A DNA stretch of 64,000 nucleotides from Argonema antarcticum A004/B2 (GTDB taxonomy: Bacteria; Cyanobacteriota; Cyanobacteriia; Cyanobacteriales; Aerosakkonemataceae), in contig NZ_JAIQZN010000037.1 of the NCBI RefSeq assembly GCF_023333585.1, positions 1 to 64,000 of the forward strand. Reading direction: 5' to 3'. This document shows positions 33,948 through 42,651 of the stretch, in pieces. The stretch's first letter is position 1; each line of letters starts with the position of its first letter. The position numbers and the translations under genes are program-made. The notes under the pieces are model-generated. The model worked only from the letters and a program-made list of their open reading frames with translations. It was not told where the DNA came from and made no database searches.

Positions 33948-34858
33948 AAAGTTAGGCAGTAGTAAATAGCTCTGGCGTTAATTTCAAGTTTCTCTAGCGG
34001 TGCAAGCAAGGCTAGATATTTTTGCACAAATTCTCCGTATTCTGGTTCAATACCTCCTCTCCGCCAAAAAAGTCCCATGCCTCCAGCGACTAATTTATTG
34101 GTAAATTTAGATAAGGAAGGATATTTAACTCGCACCCAATAGCCGGTAACGATCAGGATCTTGGCTTGCACCAACTTTTGCTTGGCTTTGCTAGTGGTAT
34201 AGGCGTTAGCACCATGTATTCTATAAAGGGCTAATTCCCGATCTAAAATCATACCTTTACTCATTGCTATTGAGGTATAATCCAGGTAAGCATCATTAAG
34301 ACTAATAGTTTTTGCTTCAGGCATTGGGAGAATTTGTTGCAGGAGCGATCGCTTAAAGCAAAGACCGGAAGTTGAGGGGAGAGAAGGCAATTTATCTTTG
34401 AGGTTGCCTTTTTTGATGTGGTCTCTCAAATCGTATTCGCCCGGTGAACTTTCGGGAAGATCTTTTTGAATAGATGTTTTGCCATCTGCTTCCACCCATT
34501 TGAGGGAATGGAAACACCAACCCAACTCTGTGCGATCGCAAAATGCAGCTACAATTTCTGCTATTTTTTCAGGCACAAACACATCGTCCGAGTCCAAAAA
34601 GCAAATAACATCCCCTTTACTTGCGGCAAAACCAGCATTGAAAGCCGAGGCTTGCCCGCCATTTTCCTTTAGTACTGGTATAATTTTATCCCCATAACTG
34701 GCGATAATCTCTCGTGAATTGTCAGTGGAACCGTCATCCACGACGATCGCTTCAGTGTGAGGATAAGTTTGGTTGAGGGCGCTATCGATAGCCTCTTGTA
34801 GGAAACGTCCGTAGTTGTAGTTGTTAATTACTACGCTAACTTGAGGATTATCCTTCAT
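33944..34858 (-). CDS. Glycosyltransferase family 2
   Basis: 304 residues. GT2 motifs: VSVVINNYNYGRFLQEAIDS in parts (about 7-26), AIVVDDGSTDNSRE (about 36-49), GGQASAFNAGFAASKGD and the DxD CFLDSDDVF (about 84-92). ATG at 34858 fits the family N-terminus; an in-frame TTG at 34909 would add a repeat-coded Pro/Ser tail. Translationally coupled to the Wzy-like gene. First gene of this minus-strand run. Confidence 0.9.
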   Translation of the reverse strand: MKDNPQVSVVINNYNYGRFLQEAIDSALNQTYPHTEAIVVDDGSTDNSREIIASYGDKIIPVLKENGGQASAFNAGFAASKGDVICFLDSDDVFVPEKIAEIVAAFCDRTELGWCFHSLKWVEADGKTSIQKDLPESSPGEYDLRDHIKKGNLKDKLPSLPSTSGLCFKRSLLQQILPMPEAKTISLNDAYLDYTSIAMSKGMILDRELALYRIHGANAYTTSKAKQKLVQAKILIVTGYWVRVKYPSLSKFTNKLVAGGMGLFWRRGGIEPEYGEFVQKYLALLAPLEKLEINARAIYYCLTL

Positions 34859-35280
34859 GCTTGGGCGTGGGGAAACGGGGATTGGGGATGGGGAAGCTTG
34901 CGATCGCAAGAGTCGAGAATTCTGGCTTCGATTCTTCAGATTTTCCAGTCAAGAGTCCCCACAAGTACCGGACAGCCGATCGTGGAAACTAGCAACTTTA
35001 GCCAGAATAGCACAAGATATCGGCTCTCCGGTACTTGTGGTGGAAAACCCAGTTTTTTGGGTATGGCGCATGGGAAATGGCCTACTCACTCTGTGGATTC
35101 TACCCACTTTTTAGAGCTACAACCACCGCCAAAATCTAAAACAGGTTATGCTGGAGTGCGATCGCAGCAGGTGTGCCTGTCAAACCCTGTGCCGATGCGA
35201 TCGAGCCACAGACAGATATAATACAAATAGATACAATAAAAGCATTAAAATTTGCAAGCAGTTTGTGAGATTGGATTTTT
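34859..35280. other. 422-base spacer between divergent polysaccharide operons
   Basis: It contains a CCCCAATCCCC-type repeat next to the GT2 start, the long inverted repeat at 34959-35040, a HIP1 site, and near the Wzc-like gene a TATAAT box at 35217-35222 with no good -35. I see no protein-coding gene. Confidence 0.5.
34959..35040. repeat. 22-base inverted repeat, CCACAAGTACCGG type
   Basis: Arms at 34959-34980 and 35019-35040 with one mismatch, around a 38-base loop. The arm starts CCACAAGTACCGGACAGCC. It may be a MITE-like element or a long hairpin in the leader of one of the divergent operons. The loop contains AACTAGCAACTTTAG, also seen beside the element at 13034. Confidence 0.65.
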
Positions 35281-37491
35281 ATGGAATCTACACAATACGT
35301 TGAAGATATAGACTTTAAAAAGTACTGGCTGATTCTCAAACGGCGTTGGTTACCCGGTGGTATGGTTTTTGTGATAGTTGTTACACTAGCCACCGCAGCT
35401 GCCTTATTGAAAAAGCCTACGTATGAAGCACAAGGAAGACTTCTGTTTAAAAAAAGAAATACAACTTCTGGCCTTGTGACGGAAGCGGGTGGAAAAATAG
35501 GAGAATTGCAGACTCTGTATCAAATGAATACTCCTCTGGATACAGAAGCCGAGGTAGTTCGCTCCTTTCCAATTATAGAAAAAACTGTAGCGGCACTAAA
35601 CCAAAAAGATCCCAAGGGTAACTTAACATCACCTGAAAGCTTTGCAATAGGGTTGAATGTAAAAGCTATTAAAGGAACAGACGTATTGCAGGTTTCCTAT
35701 AAAGGCAAGAATGCTAAGCTAGCCGCTGAAGCAGTCAACCAGATCATGGATATCTATACAGAAAACAATATACTTGACAACCGGGCTGAGGCGGCTGCCG
35801 CTCGCGAATTTATTAGCAAGGAGCTACCTAAAGTTGAGGCTACTGTTCGTCAAGCCGAAGCCACTTTGCGTAGTTTCAAAGAAAAAAACCGCACTGTGGC
35901 TCTCCCACAGGAAGCCGCCTCGGCTGTGGATAATATTGCGTACCTAGACAGACAAATAAACGCAGCTCAGGCTCAGCTTGCGGATGCAACAGCGAGAGCC
36001 TCTTCACTCCAGCAAAAGATAAATCTAACTTCCCAGCAAGCCATAGCTTTTAGCTCTTTGACACAATCTTCGTCAGTCCAGCAAGCACTTGAGCAACTCC
36101 AACAAGTGGAAGCTCAGTTAACAATAGAGCGAACTCGCTTTCAAGATACACACCCCGTAATAATTGACTTAGAGAGTAAAAAAACGTCCCTAAAAGCCCT
36201 GCTAAAACAGCGGGTAGGACAGACTCTCGGCCAAGAAATGCAGGTGTCTAATAGCAATTTGCAAATGGGGGATATCAAAGCCAAACTGACCGCAGATCTT
36301 GTCACCACAGAAGCCGCACGCTTGGGTTTAGCTAATCAAGTTAGTTCTCTTTCTAGTGCCAAGTCTACCTATCAAGAACGAGTGAATGTCATACCCAGAT
36401 TGCAACAGGGGCAGCACGATCTAGAAAGGCAAGTGGAAGCAGCGCAATCTACCTATCAAATCCTTTTAAAGAATCTCCAAGAAGTACAAATTGCCGAAAA
36501 TCAAAATGTAGGTAATGCCCGCGTGATTGAGTACGCCCGCATTCCAGGAAAGCCTGTTGGCAGTAGCAAAGGCTTGATCGTAGTTGCAGGAGTTATCGTG
36601 GGCAGTCTGCTTTATGTGGTCACTACTTTCCTTGTAGACTTGGCAGATCCATCGCTGAAAACTGCTAAAGAGGTGCGGCAAATCTTTAAATATACCGTGC
36701 TGGGAATGATTCCTTCTTTTAAGAAAAAAATGAGGTTTCGCTTTGGGAAACAAGAAGGGATTGTGCCGCAGCTTCCTGTTAAAGATATTCCTCATTCGAT
36801 TATCAGCGAAACCTACCGGATGCTTCAGGCTAACCTGAATTTTCTCAGCCCAGACCGAGAGTTGAAAGTTATTGTAGTAACAAGTTCTGTTTCTAAGGAG
36901 GGCAAGTCTACAGTTTCTGCCAATTTGGCGGTAGCTATGGCTCAATTGGGACGCCGGGTGTTGTTGATTGATGCGGATATGCACCATCCGATGCAGCATC
37001 ATATTTGGGATTTAACTAATGCGGCGGGATTGAGCGATGTAATTGTCGGTCACGCCGATGTTAATATGGCTGTAAAAGAGGTGATGGATAACCTGGATGT
37101 GCTGCCATCGGGAGTAATACCTCCCAACCCATTGGCTCTGATTGATTCCAAGCGGATGGCATCATTAATTGAGGATTTTTCTAATAACTATAATTTTGTA
37201 ATTATCGATGCGACTCCGCTGGTACTTGTGCCGGACGCTCTCAGTTTGGGTAAAATGAGCGATGGTGTTTTAGTGGTGGTTCGTCCGGGGGTTCTGGATG
37301 CTGTGAGTGCTAATGCTGCTAAAAGCTTTTTGGTGCAATCTGGTCAGAATATCTTGGGTTTGGTAGTCAATGGTGTGATTATTGAAAATGAACCTGATAG
37401 TTATTTCCATCATGCCAAGGCATATTATCAGGAGTCTATCACCTCGAAAGGAATCCCGTCTAAGACTGGGGAGATTTCTTTGCGATCGTAA
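35281..37491 (+). CDS. Wzc-type polysaccharide co-polymerase / tyrosine autokinase
   Basis: 736 residues. A Wzz domain starts at once (YWLILKRRWLPGGMVFVIVV, first membrane segment about 23-43). A long coiled-coil periplasmic part follows (about 170-430), and a second membrane segment at about 437-458. The cytosolic BY-kinase has Walker A SVSKEGKSTVSANLA (about 533-547), Walker A' LLIDADMHHP and Walker B FVIIDATPL. Tyrosines near the C-terminus (YFHHAKAYY) may be autophosphorylation sites. It controls polymer length and export with the Wzx/Wzy-like proteins. ATG at 35281. Confidence 0.93.
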   Translation: MESTQYVEDIDFKKYWLILKRRWLPGGMVFVIVVTLATAAALLKKPTYEAQGRLLFKKRNTTSGLVTEAGGKIGELQTLYQMNTPLDTEAEVVRSFPIIEKTVAALNQKDPKGNLTSPESFAIGLNVKAIKGTDVLQVSYKGKNAKLAAEAVNQIMDIYTENNILDNRAEAAAAREFISKELPKVEATVRQAEATLRSFKEKNRTVALPQEAASAVDNIAYLDRQINAAQAQLADATARASSLQQKINLTSQQAIAFSSLTQSSSVQQALEQLQQVEAQLTIERTRFQDTHPVIIDLESKKTSLKALLKQRVGQTLGQEMQVSNSNLQMGDIKAKLTADLVTTEAARLGLANQVSSLSSAKSTYQERVNVIPRLQQGQHDLERQVEAAQSTYQILLKNLQEVQIAENQNVGNARVIEYARIPGKPVGSSKGLIVVAGVIVGSLLYVVTTFLVDLADPSLKTAKEVRQIFKYTVLGMIPSFKKKMRFRFGKQEGIVPQLPVKDIPHSIISETYRMLQANLNFLSPDRELKVIVVTSSVSKEGKSTVSANLAVAMAQLGRRVLLIDADMHHPMQHHIWDLTNAAGLSDVIVGHADVNMAVKEVMDNLDVLPSGVIPPNPLALIDSKRMASLIEDFSNNYNFVIIDATPLVLVPDALSLGKMSDGVLVVVRPGVLDAVSANAAKSFLVQSGQNILGLVVNGVIIENEPDSYFHHAKAYYQESITSKGIPSKTGEISLRS

Positions 37492-37499
37492 TAGTAGAG

Positions 37500-37533
37500 G
37501 AGTAGAGGAGTGGGGGAGTGGGGGAGTGGGTGA
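37500..37533. repeat. GTGGGGGA-type short tandem repeats
   Basis: AGTAGAGG and GTGGGGGA units right after the Wzc-like gene. The same unit occurs at about 3138-3176 and 46938-46962. Confidence 0.7.
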
Positions 37534-37544
37534 AAAATTATGCC

Positions 37545-38165
37545 TTACTCAGTCCAGTGTTTGGCTCTTTCGACGGCTTTTTGCCACATTTTGAAATTTG
37601 CTTGTGCTTGGGTGACTCCCTCGCCGGGATGGAAAGTTCGATCGACTTGACGACTTGCCGTTATTGTTGTATAATCTGGCCAGAAACCAACCGCTAAACC
37701 AGCAGCAAAGGCGGCACCTTGGGCGGAAGCATCGAGAATCGCGGGACGTTCTACTGGGATGCCTAAAACATCTGCTTGAAATTGCATTAAAAAGTTATTT
37801 TGACATTGTTGTTTGATGCGATCGCACAAATTTGCCGTCCGTCGATCTTGCCATACAATAGCATTATACAACGGTCTGCCCGTCGTTTTATCCCACAACA
37901 AACAAGTTTCTCGCTGTACCGTTAATCCTATGGCAGAGATCTCTTTGGCGCTGATTCCCGCTTTCTGCAAAACGGTTTGCATCGCCCAACAGGTATCTTG
38001 CCAAATTTCTCTGGGGTCGTGTTCTAACCAACCCGGTTGGGGATAATATTGTGTCAGTTCTTTGTAAGCAGAATTGACAATTTCGCCTTCCTTATTAAAA
38101 AGGATAGCACGATTTCCGGTAGTGCCAAGGTCGAGGGCGAGGATATAAGATTTTTGATTGTTCAT
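37545..38165 (-). pseudogene. glpK: Glycerol kinase remnant with internal deletion
   Basis: 206 residues against about 500 for glycerol kinase. Residues 1 to about 121 match the N-terminus (ALDLGTTGNRAILFN, GLTVQRETCLLWDK, IVWQDRRTA). From NNFLMQFQADVLGIPVERP onward it matches the C-terminal lobe (ASAQGAAFAAGLAVGFW). Roughly 290 residues in between, including much of the ATP-binding region, are missing, while the frame is kept. The junction is near 37800. It is very unlikely to be an active kinase. Start ATG at 38165. Confidence 0.88.
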
Positions 38166-38310
38166 TGGGGTTAAAAACGAATTGAGTATATTAACTTATT
38201 GACATTTGCTCCACTTTGTTAACCTGTCACGAATGCCACCGACCAGATTTTTTGATTCTAAAGGTATAAAAGCGTATTTGGCAAGTTCAGACTTGCAGTG
38301 TAATAGTTTG

Positions 38311-38414
38311 GGTGTGGTCATAAGTAGTTGGTTAAGTTTGGGAAAAGGGGAAAGGGGCAATTATACAACCCCTTTTCCCATCATTCGATTACACCAACGG
38401 GTTTTGACCACACC
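38311..38414. repeat. Dispersed GGTGTGGTC/GACCACACC element, copy 3
   Basis: It starts GGTGTGGTCATAAGTAGTTG and ends ACGGGTTTTGACCACACC. The interior is GGGAAAAGGGG...CCCCTTTTCCC, a self-complementary core that differs from the CCTTGTC-rich cores of the other two copies. It lies in the 309-base spacer between the glpK remnant and the ion channel gene, where no gene is seen. Confidence 0.75.
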
Positions 38415-38474
38415 CTAATAGTTTCTACTCTAACCGGATATAATCCGAAAGTAGATAAATCTTTTTTTTAATCG

Positions 38475-39527
38475 ATGTTTGCAGACAAGGGCTTTCAAAA
38501 GTATTTCAGCAAGAGATCTAGCGTTCGTTACTTTGCTACGCTGCTGGGTAAGCTAACCATAAGTTTGATAGTGGCAGCGATATTCTCGCTGTTAAGTTGC
38601 ATTCAACCTGTTTTTGCACAATCATCCGAACAGCCTCAAACTTGTGGTGTCGGTGTTTATTTACTGTCGCTGGGAGACTTTGATGTGACAGAGGGGTCGT
38701 TCCGTGCAGAGTTTTGGATATGGGTTAATTGCCCTACAAAAATGCCTGAAGCTTTGCAACTCATGGATTTTACCAACTCGAAAGAGATTAATATCAGCCT
38801 GGATAGCGCAGAGGAAAAGCAGGGTGTTTTCTGGGCAAACCACAAAGTTCAGGGAGTCTTTAAACATGATTGGAACATTGCAAATTTCCCCTTCGATCGC
38901 CATGTCCTAGAAATCAAAATCGAACACGGTCAATTGGATGTGACTAAGTTAGTCTACAAGCCGCAGATCGAAATATCGAAATATCGAAAAAATGAACGCC
39001 TTAGTGGGTGGCAGATTACTAAGTTTAGCATACAAGAAGAAACCAAGGCATATGATACCACTTATGGCGATCCTAGCCTCGCTGAATCAGAGGAGAGTAA
39101 ATTTTCCCGCATAGTGGTTGCGATTGAGATCGAACGCTCCTCTTTTATTGCCTTCTTAAAGCTCACTACAGCAGTCTACATTGCTGTTGCGATTGCCATT
39201 GCAATTTACCTCGTCAGCACAACGAGTGGATTTGAACTACGGATAAGTACTTTGGTTGGCGCTCTGTTCGCAATTGTCGTCAATCAGCAAGTGGTGGACT
39301 CCACTCTGGGACTGACAGAAGATTTGAAGTTGGTTGACAAGATTCACATCACAGCAATGGTCTATGTTTTGATAGAAGTTATAGTGACAATTATCTCATT
39401 TCTGCTGTCCCAAAAAGGCCAGGAAAACACAGCAGATCGTCTCGATAAGATCGGTTTTTACCTGTCTGCCATTTCCTTTGTTGTCATCAACATCATTCTA
39501 GTTATGAATGCGGCGCGAATCGGTTAG
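38475..39527 (+). CDS. Pentameric ligand-gated ion channel homologue
   Basis: 350 residues. Signal peptide (about residues 25-49, ending VFAQS), an extracytoplasmic beta-sandwich with GVYLLSLGDFDVTEGSFRAE-type loops and the hallmark FPFD (138-141, HDWNIANFPFDRHVLEI in parts), then LSGWQITKF before TM1. Four membrane segments lie at about 222-247, 253-275, 288-313 and 326-349, with a Pro-free TM1. This layout matches prokaryotic Cys-loop receptor relatives such as GLIC. There is no Cys-loop pair. Ligand and ion unknown. Start ATG at 38475. Confidence 0.75.
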   Translation: MFADKGFQKYFSKRSSVRYFATLLGKLTISLIVAAIFSLLSCIQPVFAQSSEQPQTCGVGVYLLSLGDFDVTEGSFRAEFWIWVNCPTKMPEALQLMDFTNSKEINISLDSAEEKQGVFWANHKVQGVFKHDWNIANFPFDRHVLEIKIEHGQLDVTKLVYKPQIEISKYRKNERLSGWQITKFSIQEETKAYDTTYGDPSLAESEESKFSRIVVAIEIERSSFIAFLKLTTAVYIAVAIAIAIYLVSTTSGFELRISTLVGALFAIVVNQQVVDSTLGLTEDLKLVDKIHITAMVYVLIEVIVTIISFLLSQKGQENTADRLDKIGFYLSAISFVVINIILVMNAARIG

Positions 39528-39672
39528 TTTGCTGCGTGCTATAAACTTGCGGGAGTTACAGGAGGAGGAGAGAGCAACCACACAAATAAAGGTGAACCTA
39601 ATAATGCAGTGACAGCACCTATCATTTTCGGGGGAATGGCACCCCTTCTATAGATGACACTTGGGTCATAAA

Positions 39673-41307
39673 ATGGCAACTAATGCCACTTTAGTTTCTA
39701 CCATCGTGATTCAGCAAATTACAGAGCAGGAAACCGTTTTCTCGCAAGCGCAACAGGGAGACCCTCAAGCGATCGCCACCCTGATCAACGAGGTTATATG
39801 GAAAAAAGGCATCACAGCCACAGTCAGTCGAGAGGGCGACTCTCTGCAACTTACCTTGATATCGGAGCAAGCCTACTCCCAAGAAGGCTGCGTCAAGTTC
39901 GTTTATGAAGGCTTGAGTCGCCTGGGAACCACACCTATCAAAACTGTGCGGGTAATAGGACAGCGACTCCACTCCCAAGTCCCTGCTTGGAGTCGGACTA
40001 TTGAGTTGCAACCCGCCAATTCCACACCAGTTGCGACGCCATCCCCAATTAGCCAGACTGTCGATCGGCCCAAGCCCCAACAAAAAGCGCCGAAAAAAAG
40101 GCACGGAATGCTTTGGTTTAGCGTTATTGTCTTGGCAATGGTTGCGACGGTGGCGGGTATAGCTACCAAAGAGTTACTAGAAAATCGCACGTTAACCCCG
40201 CCCAAAAAGTCAACACCCTTACAGCGTCCAGCTTCTAAAGGGACTGGTAAAACTGCGCCAAAACCTCGCACTACTCCTAAAAATACTCCAGCTAAATCCG
40301 CTCAGCCTAAAGTTCCCACCCGGATGAAGCTTGAAAAAACCATTGCGGGCAAGATTTCGCCTAAATCGGTAGTGCATTCGGGTCAGGGTCTATTTTTTGC
40401 CCAAAACATGATGTACAGCCACACGATAACGGTGTATAACCGGGAACATAAATTAGTAAAAACTATCCCGGATAATGTGGATTTAGCCAAATACGGTTAT
40501 CTCAAATTCAAAGGCAATTACAGAGGGGCTCCTGTTGAAGCCAGTTTTTCCCATAATGGTAAGTATGCCTGGGTATCTAACTATCAGATGTACGGGCGTG
40601 GATTTAATAATCCAGGGACCGATCGTTGTTCTCCCTCTCAAAAGCACGACGAGAGTTTTTTGTATCGAATCAATACAAAAAGTCTTCAGCTTGAAAAGGT
40701 GATCCAAGTCGGTGCAGTCCCCAAATTTGTAGCCACTACACCAGATAACCGCCTCGTACTGGTGAGTAACTGGTGTAGCTGGGATTTGAGCGTTGTGGAT
40801 ACCAACAAAAATAAGGAAATCAAACGGATTAAACTGGGGGCATATCCGCGTGGAATTGTAGTAGATAAAACTTCGCAACAAGCCTATGTCGCAATCATGG
40901 GTTCTTCTGATCTCGCTCAAGTAGACCTGAAAAAATATTCGGTCAAGTGGCTGAAAAATATCGGTCGAGCGCCCCGTCATTTGAACATAGACCCGGCAGG
41001 AAAGTTCATCTACGCTACCTTGAATAATGAAGGGAAAATAGCGAAGATTGCTTTGCCAAAAGGTAATGTTGTAGCAAAAGTCTCTACGGGTTCGGCTCCG
41101 CGCAGTATGATTATATCCGATGATGGCGATCGGCTTTACGTTGTTAATTACAACAGCAATACTGTGAGTAAAGTTCGCACTCGCGATCTGAAGGTCGTGC
41201 AAACAGTTAATGTTGGCTCTAATCCGATTGGGATTACTTACGATCCAAAAGCTAGGGAAGTCTGGGTGGCTTGCTATTCTGGGCAAATTATGGTTTTTCA
41301 GGATTAA
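39673..41307 (+). CDS. Membrane-anchored YVTN/YNCE-type beta-propeller protein
   Basis: 544 residues. A small cytosolic N-terminal domain (about 1-120, with GITATVSREGDSLQLTLI) precedes one membrane segment (about 145-165, LWFSVIVLAMVATVAGIAT). Next is a Lys/Pro/Thr-rich linker, then a propeller with repeats such as LVLVSNWCSWDLSVVDTNKN, KFIYATLNNEGKIAKI and RLYVVNYNSNTVSKV. The propeller is probably periplasmic. ATG at 39673 is preferred over the TTG at 39661. Binding partner unknown. Confidence 0.8.
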   Translation: MATNATLVSTIVIQQITEQETVFSQAQQGDPQAIATLINEVIWKKGITATVSREGDSLQLTLISEQAYSQEGCVKFVYEGLSRLGTTPIKTVRVIGQRLHSQVPAWSRTIELQPANSTPVATPSPISQTVDRPKPQQKAPKKRHGMLWFSVIVLAMVATVAGIATKELLENRTLTPPKKSTPLQRPASKGTGKTAPKPRTTPKNTPAKSAQPKVPTRMKLEKTIAGKISPKSVVHSGQGLFFAQNMMYSHTITVYNREHKLVKTIPDNVDLAKYGYLKFKGNYRGAPVEASFSHNGKYAWVSNYQMYGRGFNNPGTDRCSPSQKHDESFLYRINTKSLQLEKVIQVGAVPKFVATTPDNRLVLVSNWCSWDLSVVDTNKNKEIKRIKLGAYPRGIVVDKTSQQAYVAIMGSSDLAQVDLKKYSVKWLKNIGRAPRHLNIDPAGKFIYATLNNEGKIAKIALPKGNVVAKVSTGSAPRSMIISDDGDRLYVVNYNSNTVSKVRTRDLKVVQTVNVGSNPIGITYDPKAREVWVACYSGQIMVFQD

Positions 41308-41362
41308 GTTTGCCTGGTGTTGGCATTTAATTAGTTGACCCAGAGGAGAATGTTTAACAATC

Positions 41363-41392
41363 TATCAAGTATTGTCAAGCACATACTTGATA
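41363..41392. promoter_or_regulatory. Inverted repeat TATCAAGTA-n12-TACTTGATA
   Basis: Perfect 9-base arms about 40 bases upstream of the -35 box of the ATPase/TOPRIM operon. It could be an operator for that operon or a terminator for the propeller gene. No T-tract follows. Confidence 0.45.
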
Positions 41393-41431
41393 GACTCCTT
41401 TCCCAGGGCTACCAGTGAGTAGGAGTCATAA

Positions 41432-41460
41432 TTGAGTATTTTCTAATTTTATGGTATACT
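41432..41460 (+). promoter_or_regulatory. Sigma70-type promoter of the ATPase/TOPRIM operon
   Basis: TTGAGT (41432-41437), 17-base spacer, TATACT (41455-41460) with a TGG extension before the -10. The predicted transcript start is about 22 bases before the ATG at 41489. Confidence 0.6.
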
Positions 41461-41488
41461 TATCTAAGTGTAATAGTGTCTTGGTCTT

Positions 41489-42649
41489 ATGATTAAAGAA
41501 ATTTGTATAGAAAATTATAAATCAATTCAAGAGTTGAAAATTGAATTGGGAAGAGTAACAGTTTTGATTGGTGAAAATGGCTGTGGTAAAACTAATATCT
41601 TAGAAGCTATAGCTTTAAGTTCAGCCGCCGCAAGTGATAAGCTGGACAATGAGTTTTTAGCTTCCAGGGGGATTAGAGTAACAGAATCTCAATTTATGCG
41701 ATCGGCTTTTAATATCGACAATTTAAACAAAGAAATTAAAATATCTTTGCAGTTTCAGACAGATAAGATTATTACCTATAATTTACAGCACGATGGTAAA
41801 CCATACTCTAGTTGGTTTAGTTCAATTTTGTCTAATCAAGAGATACTTGTACAAATGCCAAGTATGTCGTCTGGATATGCTAATTTAATGTATGAAGATG
41901 CGAGGCACCTAAAAGAAATATTTTCAGAGGAAATTTATCAGGGTGTTTTAAAAGTTTTACTTGAAACTGATAAAGATATTTTGAATTTGAAAAGCTTCTT
42001 AATTTTTTCTCCTCAAAACTCAACTTTACGCATTTTTAACGAAGAAGGTCAAATTCAACCTTTAGGGATCGAGGGAGAAGGATTATTCAAACTATTAACG
42101 GTGTTGAATTTAGAAGAAAATCAAGGTAAGCTGCAAGAAATAAAAGAAAAAATGCAGCTGATAGATTGGTTTGAAGATTTAGCAATTCCCCATAATTTAT
42201 CTCCTGCTGAGAGAGTAATTCAAATCAAAGATAAATATTTAGCATCTGAACTAGATTATTTCAATCAGAATAGTTCTAATGAAGGATTTTTGTTTCTCCT
42301 GTTTTACTTCTGCCTTTTTATCAGCGATGATACACCTAAGTTTTTTGCTGTAGATAATATTGATGCTTCGCTTAACCCTAGATTAGGGCGTCGATTGATT
42401 AAAGAATTAGTAGAATTAGCCAAAAAATATGATAAACAAGTTATTTTTACAACTCATAACCCAGCAATTTTAGATGGATTAAATTTAGAGGATGATGAAC
42501 AAAGACTTTTTGTGATTTACCGCAACAAATTAGGTTATACTAAAGCCAGAAGAATTTTTACACCAAAACCTCTGGAAGGACAAGAACCTGTAAGATTATC
42601 AGAAGCATTTTTGCGCGGTTATATCGGCGGATTACCTAAGAATTTTTAA
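41489..42649 (+). CDS. OLD/RloA-like AAA (ABC-type) ATPase, candidate defence protein
   Basis: 386 residues. Walker A GENGCGKTN (28-36) follows the IENYKSIQELKIEL start typical of OLD/RecF-like ATPases. The late ABC-type part has FFAVDNIDASLNPRLGRRLI in pieces (Walker B and D-loop, about 287-306) and the switch His in FTTHNPAILDGL (about 323-334). The Walker B Glu position is Asn-Ile-Asp, a variation seen in this group. The gene is clearly AT-richer than its neighbours, suggesting transfer. The TOPRIM-like gene starts two bases after its stop. Likely one operon from the promoter at 41432. Confidence 0.85.
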   Translation: MIKEICIENYKSIQELKIELGRVTVLIGENGCGKTNILEAIALSSAAASDKLDNEFLASRGIRVTESQFMRSAFNIDNLNKEIKISLQFQTDKIITYNLQHDGKPYSSWFSSILSNQEILVQMPSMSSGYANLMYEDARHLKEIFSEEIYQGVLKVLLETDKDILNLKSFLIFSPQNSTLRIFNEEGQIQPLGIEGEGLFKLLTVLNLEENQGKLQEIKEKMQLIDWFEDLAIPHNLSPAERVIQIKDKYLASELDYFNQNSSNEGFLFLLFYFCLFISDDTPKFFAVDNIDASLNPRLGRRLIKELVELAKKYDKQVIFTTHNPAILDGLNLEDDEQRLFVIYRNKLGYTKARRIFTPKPLEGQEPVRLSEAFLRGYIGGLPKNF

Positions 42650-42651
42650 TT

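Noticed and set aside
40483..41286. Minus-strand frame of 267 codons within the YVTN propeller gene
   Set aside because: It is antisense to clear propeller repeats; the composition is that of a shadow frame.
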